A DNA stretch of 64,000 bases. Origin: Turritopsis dohrnii. Taxonomy: Eukaryota; Cnidaria; Hydrozoa; Anthoathecata; Oceaniidae. The stretch lies in contig BQMF02000050.1 of the NCBI GenBank assembly GCA_027922465.2, positions 372,001 to 436,000 of the forward strand. Reading direction: 5' to 3'. The notes beneath the pieces are model-generated. The model saw only the letters and a list, made by a program, of their open reading frames with translations. It was not told the DNA's origin and made no database searches. Of the stretch, positions 33,216 to 45,189 are shown in pieces; within the stretch, counting starts at the first letter, position 1; each line of letters opens with the position of its first letter. A program made the translations under genes and the position numbers.

Positions 33216-33219
33216 ATTT

Positions 33220-36200
33220 AAAAAAGGTAAAAAGTAAGTACACCAATATCTTTACCGTTCGACATTCGCTAATCAATATAATTCTTAAACTTGTAGCAAC
33301 CTTGCAAAACTAGCTACAACAAGAAGCCGCTTGGCTTGAAGTTTTCATGACGTGTCACAATGACACATATCTAGTCTAAAAATACAACATTGCCGGATAG
33401 CCCAATTTTGGTCAAATCTGACAAAATGACTGTCAAATTCGAAATCAGCATTTTCAAATTGTACTTCCTGTATTTTTTTATGAAAATTGGCGAAGTTTCG
33501 AAAGTTGGTCAAATTTGGTCAAATATGGGCCCGAATTGAAAATCGAAATCAATTTTTGTGAAATTTAGTGCACTGAAAGTCCAAATTTGGCCGAAATTGC
33601 GAATTTGGCAACGATTTCATGTCAACGTTGCACGAAATCGTTCATAACTTGGAGTAGTAGAAGTAGCAGGAGAAGGAGAAGCCACGGTTTTTTTAAATAC
33701 TTTACTCCAGTACAGGTGTCCTAAAGTCAATACTGCATTCATTTAATTCATTTAATTCTAACAGTTCTTGTATAATGAGTTAATGTATTTTTTGGAGAGG
33801 CATTAGGGCATTAAAACCTCGAGCACAGATGCATTACGTCCTGACAACCGATCGTATTAATACCAAGTCACTACCTATGTAAATACTCCCTCTGAAAGTA
33901 TCTAATGAACATGAGTATATGAAATGTTTAAAGCCCATTTTGATGATGACATATATGCAACTCTTCTTTCTGTTTTAGCAATACTTGGCAAAACACAGAT
34001 CAAACATGAACAAATCCTGTCGTATATTTTCCTCATTGGTTCTATTGGTATGTGGTTTTTTTTCTTATTTTACAGTTTTGATCGTGTTTGTATCGTCTGT
34101 ACTTCAGAAACGTCTATTGCGTTTTGCGACGCGTCATTAAAAATCGATAACTCAGCACATTACATTGTAGTAATTTTCACTGTAATTGTTATGAAAATCA
34201 ACACGTTCTCAATGACTAGTAGTGATCTGTTAAAATTAACAGCTGCGAATATTTCGTGACTTGATACTCTCAACTCCTCCGAAACTCCAAAAAAGTTATT
34301 CATTTAGCATGGTCAGAATACGACTACAGCTTCTTCCTCTGTTTGCAACATAACACCTTGCAAAAGCTGCACGGACGTCCGCCGATTGTTTTAGTGGTAA
34401 ATTCTTTCATTTGCTAGAAAAACTCGAATTTGTTGCACCTTCTGACCACACAGTCCGTTTTTCGGTCATCATGTCTGCTTTATTTACCTTATCATGCTTT
34501 TGTAGACCTTCTCGTTGCAAAGAGTGGTACGAGTTTCGAGTACATCCGTGGCATGCTGGTTCTTAATTTGATAAATATGGCATCATGGATTCAACCAACA
34601 AGTATGTCGCATCTTTCTATTTGTTTTAATTCAAGCAGTGTCTAGGCTTTCTCGAATCTCTATACTAGACTGACCGAGTAGACAAGAAAATATGATACGA
34701 GATTAAGAAAAGATCCTGTGCAAACTTAGTAGGTGATAAATGAATGCTGTAAGTAGATTTATTGACATTTGATCTAACTATATGATAAGGTTCCGAAACA
34801 TCGACTTACTTCACATATGTGAAGATTTCTTAGAATTAAACGATTTTATGCATTTTATTTATGAAAATTCTTTGTGAAGAAATGTAGTTCTTATTGATTT
34901 CTAATAAACTGGCGAAACGTCTGAAATGGAATTCCGCTGGAATAGCGTATAATGAATCATCTAGATGAATAGGTGTATTATTGAAAGAGACTGTTTTTAT
35001 TAAAATTCAACAGTATCTCTAACAGTAATTCAAATTGAATACAACAGTATAATTATGTTTTGTACGGGTTCGTTGAGATAGATCATCAAGTTATAGATGT
35101 GTTTGTTGGGAAATTTGAATATGAATTGTGCCAGACGAATGGCAGAAAGGAAGAATTCGTCGATCATGTATTCGTTAATGACGACATCAATTGACAGAAC
35201 TTCAATATGTGCTGAATATTCTATGAGGATAGATGGTAATTCAATTCTTATTCTATGTCATGAGAATGGGATGTGTATGGATGGGTATGAGGTGTGGAGT
35301 TGGGGCATTTTAAATGTAATGTGAGTAGCTTCATTAAAAAGAAACTTTATAATTTTACTTTGATCAGAGACTCTCTTTTTCTATGCTTTATACGTTTACA
35401 CTTTTAGTTGAATAAAACACAACAAATATAATATCATATCTGAAGTCCATGTCTAACAGTCCATGTCACATCACCAGTGACCGATGTTCGAATTCCATTT
35501 CATGACCAACAAACATGATGAAGTTGCGAAAGAAACAAAACAACAACTACAAAACGTAAAAGTGAAGTTTTAAAAGCATTAAATCACAAGAAATTGTAAG
35601 TTTCGAAATTTTAATTTGTCTGACAAACACATTTGGTCGATATACTCAGAGAAGAAGAAAAGTCATCAAAATAAGATTAAGTGAGGGACGATAATGCAAC
35701 TCTTCGCTTTCATTACGACTTCAAAAACTTCGATGAACTAATGATATTTATTTCTAAAGAAGCTTTATCTCTCGGTTACTTAAAACTTTATAAAACACTA
35801 TAGTGTTGCTGCAAGGCGTATTGGTGTTTATCTCAGGTAAAGAAACAGTGCTTAAGTAATGATGGAATGTCTCTGGTAACGAAAGGGTAAGAGAGACAAG
35901 GTAGTGTGTTCACGAATCCCGGCTGTGATTACCACCTAGTTCTGGTACATTAACAGATTTAGTCAGCAATGTCCAAATAAACCAAAATTTCAAATCAAAG
36001 TAGAGGCAATAGCTATTTCAACATCTTGGCAACAATCAAGAACACAAAACAAAGTTATCAGTTTTTTTGGAAGGAAAAGGATGTCAAACGAACATTCGTC
36101 TGAGAGGTTGATGCATCGACGGCAATCAAAGCTCTCCCATGTTCTGGTTACAAACTTGCATGGGTGCGCACTTCCCCGTAGTGATCTAGGTTGGTGCGGC

Positions 36201-36540
36201 TTGTTTTGGCAACAGATGGCACTAGTTCACAGAAACATTTAGGTCATCGCAACTCGATCGAAATCCTGACACAGTGCTTGAAGTGTCAGCGTGTAGCTTG
36301 AGATGCCGACTTTAATGTTCAAATCGTTCTAACGTTTCTTCCTACTTTGCAACAGACTTCGTGACTACTTACCACAACATAATCTTCTGGTGAGTCTCAA
36401 TTTTTAAATTCTGCCGTTACGTTGAATCAGCTTCGCCACTACACTCCACTAAAAAGGCTTACAGGCCCCAACAAACTAGCTTAAAAGGTTTCATCGGCTA
36501 CTTTGCTGTTCCGACATATTTCTTTCCTATTACATTAGAG
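33220..36540. other. no gene recognised
   Basis: Open frames at 33924-34259, 34430-34645 and 35097-35324 resemble nothing I know. Around 35110-35240 is one of three related stretches (others near 36840 and 37135) discussed under findings. Otherwise AT-rich unique sequence. Confidence 0.35.
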
Positions 36541-36550
36541 AAATTTTTAT

Positions 36551-36692
36551 CTGATTTTTATTCTTCCTAGTTTCATTTTGTCATTTCATTTTATTTGCTT
36601 ATAAGTATATAACATATTATTTTCATCATTAATATTTTCGTCGACCTTATGTGACCTAATGACAAAATGAAACTAGGAAGAATAAAAATCAG
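36551..36692. mobile_element. small hairpin MITE, 35-bp arms
   Basis: CTGATTTTTATTCTTCCTAG / TTTCATTTTGTCATT at 36551-36585 is inverted exactly at 36658-36692. The loop (ATTTGCTTATAAGTATA, TTTTCGTCGA) is shared with 50750-50850, where only the left arm survives. Confidence 0.75.
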
Positions 36693-36839
36693 TCGTTTTG
36701 CTTGGGATGAAATCAACAAAATTTTTATCTATTACCTGGAATGATAATAAATTTCATTGAGGCTGTTTCTTTCTTTTTTCAGAAATAAAGTATACTGCGC
36801 CTGTCGGTCAATAAGATTAAACTGTACCTGACGAACAAC

Positions 36840-37300
36840 GTTATTGGGAATCGAGTTGGTTTTATCAAGAATAAAATCTTCGGTCGTGTATTTCGTCAAT
36901 CAAAAACTTCAAACAATTGATGGAATGTCGAAATGTTTAAATATTTTTTTTGGATAATGGTAATGCAATTATTATTCCGTTTTCTAAAGATGTCATCATA
37001 AGTAAGTAAGTAAGACATTGTTGTCTACTAAGTGGAATGGCGAGATATAAACTTCGTCAAGCCTTCTAAAATTCCTTTTGTTTCTCAGAAATAATGACGT
37101 CTTCTACGCATATCGTCCCATCAGATGAACCTCTAACCCAACGAACAACGATGAATTTTGAATCGAGTTGGTTTTGTGAAGACAAAAGTGTTCCGTCGTG
37201 TATTCGTCAATGAAGAACGTCGATCAATTGATGGAACTTTGATATACTTAGAATGTTCATTGTGAAAAAATGGTAATGCGATTCTAATGCTTGCTGCTAA
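36840..37300 (-). repeat. two-copy ~295 bp duplication
   Basis: AATCGAGTTGGTTTT, TCGTGTATTCGTCAAT-like and AATTGATGGAA occur in the same order at 36850-36930 and 37150-37230. On the minus strand the second copy reads VPSIDRRSSLTNTRRNTFVF. A more diverged third copy is at 35150-35205. Origin unknown. Confidence 0.5.
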
Positions 37301-38075
37301 ACTTGCGAACATACCGTATCTAACGTCGCAGTGATTAAGTAACGATTCTATCAAGAGGGATGGGAGTTTTTAGGGAGGTGTTGGGGTAATAAAAGCGTTA
37401 CAATCTGATATTAATAGCTCCGATATGAAGGGATGTCAGAATATTAGGTTGCTGAAACCCCGGGGTGTATGTGTTAGCATGCCAGGGGGGAGATAATGGC
37501 ATGCTAAAATGGGTCAGCCTTGTGACATGAAGCTATGACGGCTTTGCGTTGACCAAACGCGTTTGTGTGAAGTTTGTGTGTGACATAATGGAGATGATAC
37601 TTAGAAAGGAATTGTATATGTTTGTCAAAATCTGTGACAATTATTTTGATACGTTTTAATGATTTAATGATACATATTTGATAGTCCAACCTACTTTCGT
37701 TTTATTAAACATTGTTTTTAGGGTGATTTCAAAGATGGAAAAGATGGAACTAACTCTACTTTAAGATAATTTCCCATTTTGTTTCTTCCTTTAAAATGAC
37801 CATGTTTTTAATCTTTTTAATCTTTTATAAGCTACACATATCATTATGACTTTTAAAAAACTGATTTTCGTAGTATCATTAAAAAGCGCGTTCTTTACGA
37901 AATTTCTTTAATATTTTTCGAATTTCCTAATTTTTAAGCATCTTGGAGAAGTAGAGTAACGTCATTTTCATATATCCTTTGTTTTAAAAAGGCACTAAAT
38001 AATAACGAGTAATTTTCATCACAGAATCCTATCAGAATAATAATACTTTGCTAGTGAGATAAACATCGGGGAAAA

Positions 38076-38361
38076 GAGTAAGTAAGTAACGGGAGTTTTT
38101 AGTCCTTGGGCTTCCATCCGTAATGGTTGGTTCTTCCGCCCGCCGACTTGCAACTCTTAGTTGACTTACCGCCAGAGATACGTATAGCATTGCTCTAACT
38201 TGCCCGAAGGCCAGTGTGCAGTCAGTCGATGGCTCCTAATGGGCTGACACGCTGCTTTTAAAGCGCATCGGAGTGGTGTATTGAGATACGACATGACTGG
38301 ACTCGAACACGGGTCGCAGCAGTCGCACTCAAAGGTACTAACCACTACACCATCGCTGCAC
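38076..38361 (-). mobile_element. tRNA-derived SINE, near full length
   Basis: On the minus strand GCAGCGATGGTGTAGTGGTT (A-box region) is followed about 45 bases later by GTGTTCGAGTCC (B box), a pol III internal promoter. A body follows, ending in GTTACTTACTTACTC, a short tandem-repeat tail typical of SINE 3' ends. Length about 286 bp. A 5' stub of the same head is at 11262. The long open frame crossing it is incidental. Confidence 0.8.
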
Positions 38362-38399
38362 AAAGCTGCAAGAAAGATCCTAAATATCAGTCTAACTTT

Positions 38400-39270
38400 T
38401 TCAATCTCATGTTGGAAATGCAATTTCAGTGTTTAACATTTAAATATGAACATATGAAGCAATTTCCCAATTATAATTCCGCAATGTAATCGTGATATCA
38501 TATGAATCATTACGTCAAAAACTTCGGCAATTTTTCATTCACCTGTCATTTAAATAATTAAATGTTTCTCCAAGATAAAAAAACGTTGACATCGGCTGTT
38601 TTTGGAGTGATTTATTTAATAATACTGATAAGTATATAACAGAAAAACTTTGTTTGGAGATCAGAGGCTAAAAAATAAATGAAAGGTTATTTATTATTAA
38701 CGAATATTTGCAATGAGGATAAACATTTCAGTAAAAATTCACTGTTATCAACATGCATCCTCATAAAAATCATCTTAATCATCATCTATAAAAAGCAGAA
38801 AAAACATAAGTATTCGTCAAATTCTACTTTGACAGGCTTAATCCTTAAAAAGAAACTTCTCTTCAGGTAAAACTTTAAAGTAGCAAAAATCAAAATTGCC
38901 GTGCCTTGGTTTGGACTACCTTACGAGAAATTCTAAACAATTTTTTTTCAAAAACAAAAAAAAAGGAAAAAGAAAGAGAGAGAATTCCCTTATGAATATT
39001 TTTCATTATTGTGAGATTGCGTTGATTTTTTTTATTTGATTTTTTTTGGAATGTCGGTCAACGGGTTTTCTACAGTGGACTGTTATTAAAGGAAACCCAC
39101 ATACACTTCAGCAACCTTATTTTCTTCTGTTTCTTCTACGTTGCAAAAACACGTTTGTAACGTTTGCTAAAACAAATATTTGGAAAATACCTTGTTAGGA
39201 TCTTACTGAAACTCTGTGAATGATACGGTGTTTGCTTGTAAGGCTTCAGGCTATTGCATTATCATTTTTC
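38400..39270. other. no feature recognised
   Basis: AT-rich, with low-complexity poly-A and poly-T tracts at 38935-39060. Confidence 0.4.
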
Positions 39271-39487
39271 AGCAAGCGTGCGAGCGCTTCTGCAAGCTCT
39301 TGCAGTCTCTAACATATCTTCCCCATTCCATTACAAGACGAACTATACATCTCCATAGCTAATCATCTTAGTTTGACTATAAGTTAATAAGATGATTAGC
39401 TATGAATATACTTAGTTCGGCTTGTTATGTAGTGGGCATGATACGTTAGAGACTGCAAGAACTTGCAGAAGTGTTTGCTCGCTTGCT
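39271..39487. mobile_element. foldback MITE, ~100 bp arms
   Basis: AGCAAGCGTGCGAGCGCTTC / TGCAAGCTCTTGCAGTCTCT pairs with AGAGACTGCAAGAACTTGCA / GAAGTGTTTGCTCGCTTGCT. The inner ATAGCTAATCATCTTA also pairs with TAAGATGATTAGCTAT. No clear target duplication. Confidence 0.75.
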
Positions 39488-39850
39488 GTAAGGACTTTGT
39501 AAAATTTTTTTTTTTGTTTCGAAAGATTTTGAAAATTGTACTAAGATCCCCTGTTTTTCTTTCACCTTTTGCTGAGGTCCCACTCCTATCTCAGCTGTCT
39601 TATCCTTTCCCTGCAACCTCTTACCTGATTATTCGGAAGCACTTGTGCATTAGACTCACCTTTCTTAAGCGTTACATCTTGGTCTTTACGTCGGTGTTCA
39701 ATGTTTCGAGCCACTGCTACTTATCTCTACTTACCGCCCTCAGCTACCAGTCAGAATTACGTTGCGAATATCCGATGTGACACAGTGGGATAACGAACGC
39801 TTAGATTTTCCCTTTCCTTGAGTGTGTCAGTTCATCGACTCTGTAAACCC

Positions 39851-39921
39851 CACACGAGATTCGAACCACTATTAAGTCTAAACACAGAACGACCCCTTAT
39901 ACCACTGTGCCACAACGGATA
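39851..39921 (-). repeat. tRNA-like unit (A and B boxes)
   Basis: TTGTGGCACAGTGGTATAAG then ATAGTGGTTCGAATCTCG; about 45 nt between boxes. Confidence 0.65.
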
Positions 39922-39998
39922 CTTGTAGATGTTTCAGTTATTGATGTCACGTTATTGATGTCACTACCAAATTGCGTCCAAATTGAAGTGAAGATAAG

Positions 39999-40080
39999 AA
40001 TGTCTTGCAATGGATTCGAACCATCGACTAGTCCAGTATCAAATGCACAGCTTACGCCAACGTGCCACTGAGACATGTAT
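39999..40080 (-). repeat. tRNA-like unit (A and B boxes)
   Basis: CTCAGTGGCACGTTGGCGTA then GTCGATGGTTCGAATCCATT. The best-preserved unit; stem-like ends (GTCTCAG / TGCAAGAC) pair only weakly, so not a functional tRNA. Confidence 0.65.
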
Positions 40081-40254
40081 ACGATATGATAACTTTTCTT
40101 TTCATCTTAAAGTTCCAAGCTACTAACTAAATGAGGTTCTAAATTGAAGAGTTATAATGTCTTGAATCGGTTTGAAACCATAAGCATAACAGTTATCAAT
40201 GTCCCTTTAATTCTGCTGCTAGATGGCCTCCAACTTGAAGTGACGAATAGCAAT

Positions 40255-40333
40255 GACTTGCGACGGTTTTGAACCATCGACGACTCTACTATGTGGAGCC
40301 ACTGTTTAAACCATTGCGCCAGCGACACGCTTC
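40255..40333 (-). repeat. tRNA-like unit (A and B boxes)
   Basis: GTCGCTGGCGCAATGGTTTA then GTCGATGGTTCAAAACCGTC. Confidence 0.6.
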
Positions 40334-40411
40334 TCTGACACTGATAGTTTTTGTTCTCATTTCAAGATATCCAAGTTTGTAACTAAATGGAGTTGCAAAT
40401 GCAAGCGAAGT

Positions 40412-40486
40412 TTGCAAGCGGTTTCGAACCACCGACTATCCCATTACCAGAGCGACAGTTTATACAAGTGCACCACTGCGAAATGT
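40412..40486 (-). repeat. tRNA-like unit (A and B boxes)
   Basis: TTCGCAGTGGTGCACTTGTA then GTCGGTGGTTCGAAACCGCT. Confidence 0.6.
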
Positions 40487-41724
40487 CCGTTACTCTGACT
40501 TTTTTTGATCTCATTTTAACATTTTCAACTTAATAACTAAATAGAATTCTAGATTGAAATGAAGAATAGGAATGTCTTGCGTCGCTCTCGAACCATCGGC
40601 TAATCTGCTATCAGAGCCACAGATTATATCTCTGATCTCATTTTGATAGTTCCAACTTCATGCCTAAACGGAATTGATGGACCTTGAAATCGATTCGATT
40701 CGTGTTCGCTCAAATTCAGAGTCCCTGTTAAAACCATTGCACAAGTGAAAGATCTCTTCAAGAGTTAGAATTTGGGTTTATTTTTAACACAACCAATTCG
40801 GAACAGACTGCATCAGTAAGTTTACTTTCTTTCTATTTGCATAGAACTGGCGGCAGTTATCTATGTGAAAGTTGCGGATTTTAGCACTTTAACGCTTGTA
40901 AAAACACTTCTTGAAAGTTTTTCAGAGCAATGGTTAAGTATGCCACTGAGTAATGTGATTGATTTTTTCGATATCCATTGATAAGTAAGAACCAAAATTT
41001 AGATCTATAATACCAATGTTGCTTAGGTATGTATCGGATTCGAATCATACTTTTCCAACCTTCTCACGGAACTGCGCTAGTGGCCGATGTCTGAATAGAG
41101 AAAAGCCACTCACTAAATAAACAGACTGATATAAAGATAAGAGGATCTGAACTAGATAAAACATTCAGCACTTTATACTTTGATATTAATATGTATTCCT
41201 TATTCACATTGCATTAGTTAGAAGAGATTTGAATATTAAAAACGAGGTTTAAAGCCATAACTTAACTAAAAGGCAGTGTTTAAACGGAAATTCAGGAATG
41301 TTTCATACTCGCCACATCTTCACTAAGGGGTGCTTTTCTTCTGACATTGCTGAATCGTAAATAAAATGAGTACTATGCAATTCTTCAAGTTCATGGATAT
41401 AGGGACCTTTTAGCAACGAGGGTGATGACGAACAAAATAACGGAAACAATGAATTGCTAAATAATACAAAATCACAAAAACTTCTTTTGAAGTTAGAGAA
41501 ACACAAAAATCAATAATCAATACAGCTATTCTCACGTCTTCTTTTCCAATGCGGCTGAGATGTCAATACAAAACCCAACTTTTCACATTGTGCATACAAC
41601 GTACAAATCTAATAGTAAACGGTTTATTGGTTGTTTTTGGTCATTATATCTTTCAGACAAGATTAGCCACATTGTTAGGTACGTTTGCCATCAAGCATTC
41701 CATAACATATAAAAGAGGAGAAGA

Positions 41725-41944
41725 CTAACAATCGATTCCATCTAAAGTTTGTCGGCAGTTATGTAAACGATGGGTATGTTTTTCATAGGTTACATGAAGA
41801 ATTTCTTGGCATCTATAACCATCACTATCTTCGAAGTCCGTTTTATGTTGTTTTTTTTTTTGGTTCCATTCATCCGGCACTTCAGCGAAGACAGTCCGTA
41901 ACGTTCCACATACTTCATTTTGAGGATAATGCCCAGTTGTCGTC
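41725..41944 (-). CDS. possible terminal exon, unknown protein
   Basis: The minus-strand frame reads TTGHYPQNEVCGTLRTVFAE, then PDEWNQKKKQ, and ends HNCRQTLDGIDC at a TAG. It is preceded by TTGATATTATAG, a plausible splice acceptor. Composition (four Cys, charged, no low complexity) is more protein-like than neighbouring frames. I do not recognise a family, and no partner exon was identified. Confidence 0.2.
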
Positions 41945-42949
41945 ACTATAATATCAAAAATAATTCTTATTCACGATTGCAATACTAGTATTTAAAACCT
42001 CAAGCCAGGTGGAGGTGCAGATAGTTTGGAATCTTTTGCCTGTATCATGAAGACTTTAAAGATATGAAGTTAAGAACCTCGAAACGTTCTGATGAAGGAC
42101 GAAGGCTAGTTAAAAATTTTATTAGGAGTATTAAAGGCAGAACGAAAGGAAAAATTTTAACAGATAATTGAATAATACAAAATAAAAGTTAGTACAAATA
42201 AAACATTTTAGGGTGATAAGTTAAAAAAAGAAATGTTTAAGTGTTATTAAATTAAAGGGAATGTTCAATCATAAAGATTCGTAAAAGTACTTTCCATTGA
42301 TAATAGTAAGCGTTATTTGCACCAAGGCTACACAAGATACCAGTATATTCAAAGATGACAACACAAACAACACAAGATCGAATTGAACTGCTTATTTCAA
42401 AAAGGTAGTTATGCTTTTAATTGTGAATGTAGTAGATATAAAAGCTCTTCTCTTCAACCTCGGTGTAAGGATGTACAGATCCACTACATCTGATCATGCA
42501 TTTAAGAGATCCTTCATATCATTTCACTGTGTTAGGATAAGTCTTAGACGCAAAGCTATAGTATACACACTTTGCTGTGTCTACTTTCATTTATAATGCT
42601 CTTGGAAACTTAAAAAAAAAACAAACAAACTTTTATTAACACAATGGTAGTGTTGCCAACAAGTATTGTTTATCAAATGTGTCTGCGATTTATAGTAAGA
42701 CAAGCACCTTTTTATCAGACAGAAAACAAGTTGTTTCAAAAGTCGTTGGGTTATCTCAAGGTACCCACCAAGATTATTAAGACGTTACTTGATCTAGGTG
42801 CATTTGTTGTCCTGACATCTAAAAATTAGACGGAAAATGTTCTCAGCTGAAAAACAACAAGATTCGCAAAATGCGACTATGTGTTACTATGTTATTTATA
42901 ACTACCATCAGCCTGATACTCATATAAAATGCTGTCCATACTACACGTG

Positions 42950-43973
42950 TATTTTTGTATTGTAACTTTATTTTCTGTTGACATTATCCCTAGTACAATT
43001 ACATAAGTAATGACTAAATCAAGTCAACAAAACAATTAAAAATTAAAATATAACCTAACCTAAATAATATATTATAAAATCTAGAAATAAATATACTGAC
43101 TAATCATGAGCAGGATTTACACTGACAGTAGAATGATCTTAACTTGGCAATACTGGTTTTGAATGAAGACAAGGACTCTAAATCCTTAAGTGGAGCTGGC
43201 AAATAATTCCATGCCAACACAGCACGAAACGTAAACGAGTATATCGTGGATTCATTTTTGCCAGGAAGCATCAGTAAGTAACCAGATCACATTGGAATTG
43301 CTGTCTTTTTCTGCCAGAACAAATCCCACAAAAACTCTGGATTTAATCTGTTCACAGTTTTGAAAACCTCGATTAGCATAGTACGCAAATTTGAAGTGTG
43401 GATGGATTCATTATCGTACTTAGTTAAAATGTGCTCACTAGGTGTAGAGAAATCAAAATTCACAGCTCGGAGGGCTCTAATCTGTGTTTTACGAATTTTC
43501 TGAGCGTCCCCTTTTGAATGAAACATCCAAATCAGGGGACAGTATCTGAAGCAAGACAAAATAAATGCGTTGCACAAAAGGACTGCTCTGCCATATTCAA
43601 TAAATTTTCGAATGCGCAGTAATGCGCTAATCTTTCTATTTGCCTGCGAACAGATTTTTTCTATATGGGCAGAAAAAGTCAGCTTGTTATCAATGGTTAC
43701 CCCAAGCAAGTTCACTGAAGGCGACGGTTCTAAGGCAAAGCCGCATATTACAAATGACGTGATTTCAGCTGAACTACAGCCTAAAAACATGACTTGAAAT
43801 TTATCCGGGTTTACCACCATCTCGTTATCTCGAAACCACTGGATAGTTATTTCGTGTTTTATATATGAAACATTTATATAAGAAACATGGTAGGCTGAAC
43901 TCCCAATGAACATATTTTCAACAACAACTTGAATATTAAACATCAATGAATAAATCAAAAAGCTTTCCATCAA
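42950..43973 (-). mobile_element. CR1/jockey-like LINE, 3' part only
   Basis: The minus frame (43287-43973) reads IQWFRDNEMVVNPDKFQVMF, LLGVTIDNKLTFSAHIEKIC, FRYCPLIWMF and NLRTMLIEVFKTVNRLNPEF. This is the segment downstream of the RT active site in non-LTR retrotransposons. After a frameshift near 43287 it continues as TFRAVLAWNYLPAPLKDLES, with a CQCKSC ending near 43110. The 3' end is AATAAAGTTACAATAC near 42955. The FADD box and everything upstream are missing, the usual 5' truncation of LINE copies. Confidence 0.85.
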
Positions 43974-44214
43974 ATTTGTCCATGTTTTCTACTACCATGT
44001 CATCTTCTTCTTAGTCAGTCTCTATGTCAATAAACTCATCATTTGGCTGTTGGGAAACGCAATGGTCATGGTCATTTATATTTTCAAGAACTCAACGTCC
44101 TTGCGAAGGCTTTGTTTTTAAAATATTTTTTAAGAAACATCAACGTACAAAAAGGCAGACCCTGGCATAAAAAGACAGAATCGATAGTAGTGGTAAGCAT
44201 ATCATAAAAGACCG

Positions 44215-45185
44215 GCAGACTCGACATTAACGGTGATAACAATTGTTTCGTAACCCTTAAAGATCACAAAGAAAATTTCCTCGACAATCCAACCACCAGG
44301 TTAATAAATCTAGCAAAGAACGAACTCGGAAGATTAAGCAAAGTGATAATAGAAAACGTCAACAATAAAGTCAGGAAGCAATTAGAACTAAACCAATGGA
44401 AAAGCACTATAAACGTAATCGAATGGTTTAAATACATCAAAAACAAACAAGCCCACAAGTTCATGATGTTTGATGTCAAGTACTTCTATCCATCGATCAA
44501 CGGAAAACTTCTTAAGAATGCATTACTCTTCGCGAATTCCATCTCCCCAATATTAACAGCAACACAAAGAAATAATATTCCAAGCACGTAAGTCGCTATT
44601 ATTCAACAACCAGGAAAGTTGGGTCAAAAAAGGAAACAAACTGTTTGACATAACCATGGAAGCGTACGATAGTGCAGAGGTTTGCGAACTAGTTGGGTGT
44701 TTCCTACTTTCTAAAATCACGCAGAGGTACAACTGCAAGGTAAGGTGCAACTGTACCGACAAAAAGCCCAATGAATGGAAACTGCCTGACCTCTCCCTTA
44801 GTGTACGAAACAACCATCACAGTCAACATCATCCAATACCAACCAATGAAGTACATCGATCTTTGCGAGTCAACGTTCACAAAAAGATATCATGGACATA
44901 ACGCTTCGTTTACCAACGAAAAATATAACAACACAACACTCTCTGAATATTGGAAAATTAGAAAGCAAAACCGGAACACCAACAGTGTCCTGGAGAATAA
45001 TAAAACACACCAAGGCATATTCACCAAAACATTGCCGTCTGTACCAATGCGAGAAGTACGAAATCGCAAACTACCCGTACGAAAACCTTCTCAACAAGCG
45101 GACTAAAATAATGGCCAAGTGCAGACATCGAAGAAAATACCAATTGATAATCAAACACGGACTCAACGGTTTAGTTTGCTGAAGA
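44215..45185 (+). pseudogene. Penelope-like element relic: RT plus GIY-YIG-type C-terminus
   Basis: The plus frames show CFVTLKDHKENFLDNPTTRL and INLAKNELGRLSKVIIENV, then WFKYIKNKQ and KFMMFDVKYFYPSINGKLLK (RT motif with the catalytic Asp). After a frameshift come ARKSLLFNNQESWVKKGNKL and FDITMEAYDSAEVCELVGCF. A deletion removes the YxDD-containing part. A C-rich region follows (VRCNC), then VYETT, YIDLCESTFTKRYHGHNASF and LLNKRTKIMAKCRH, the C-terminal GIY-YIG-like region. RT followed by a GIY-YIG domain is the hallmark of Penelope-like elements. At least four frame changes; inactive. Confidence 0.75.
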
Positions 45186-45189
45186 TTGT

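Larger units (their letters stand above)
39690..41100 (-). repeat. tandem array of tRNA-derived units, period ~156 bp
   Basis: On the minus strand, B-box-like GGTTCGAAYCC sequences recur at about 39705 (weak), 39861, 40015, 40171, 40267, 40423, 40587, 40699 and 41041. The steps of 156, 154, 156, 96, 156, 164 and 112 suggest a ~156 bp unit with some deleted copies. Most are preceded at the proper distance by an A-box-like TGGCRCARTGG. Between them a linker recurs: TTCTCATTTTAA, then TAACTAAATGGA, then GAATGTCTTGCG. All units face the same way. Confidence 0.7.

Noticed and set aside
38166..38423. 85-codon minus frame
   Set aside because: It reads through a tRNA-derived SINE and its flank.
39999..40486. 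Functional tRNA genes
   Set aside because: Boxes are present, but the acceptor and anticodon stems do not pair well and the units repeat with a linker, so they are tRNA-derived repeats.
39690..41100. CRISPR-like array from regularly spaced short repeats
   Set aside because: Eukaryotic context, units of about 156 bp with diverged repeats and pol III boxes; no conserved direct repeat with unique spacers.
42075..42120. CTCGAAACGTTCTGATGAAGG as a retroelement 3' end
   Set aside because: A suggestive motif only; no adjacent coding remains were found to support it.
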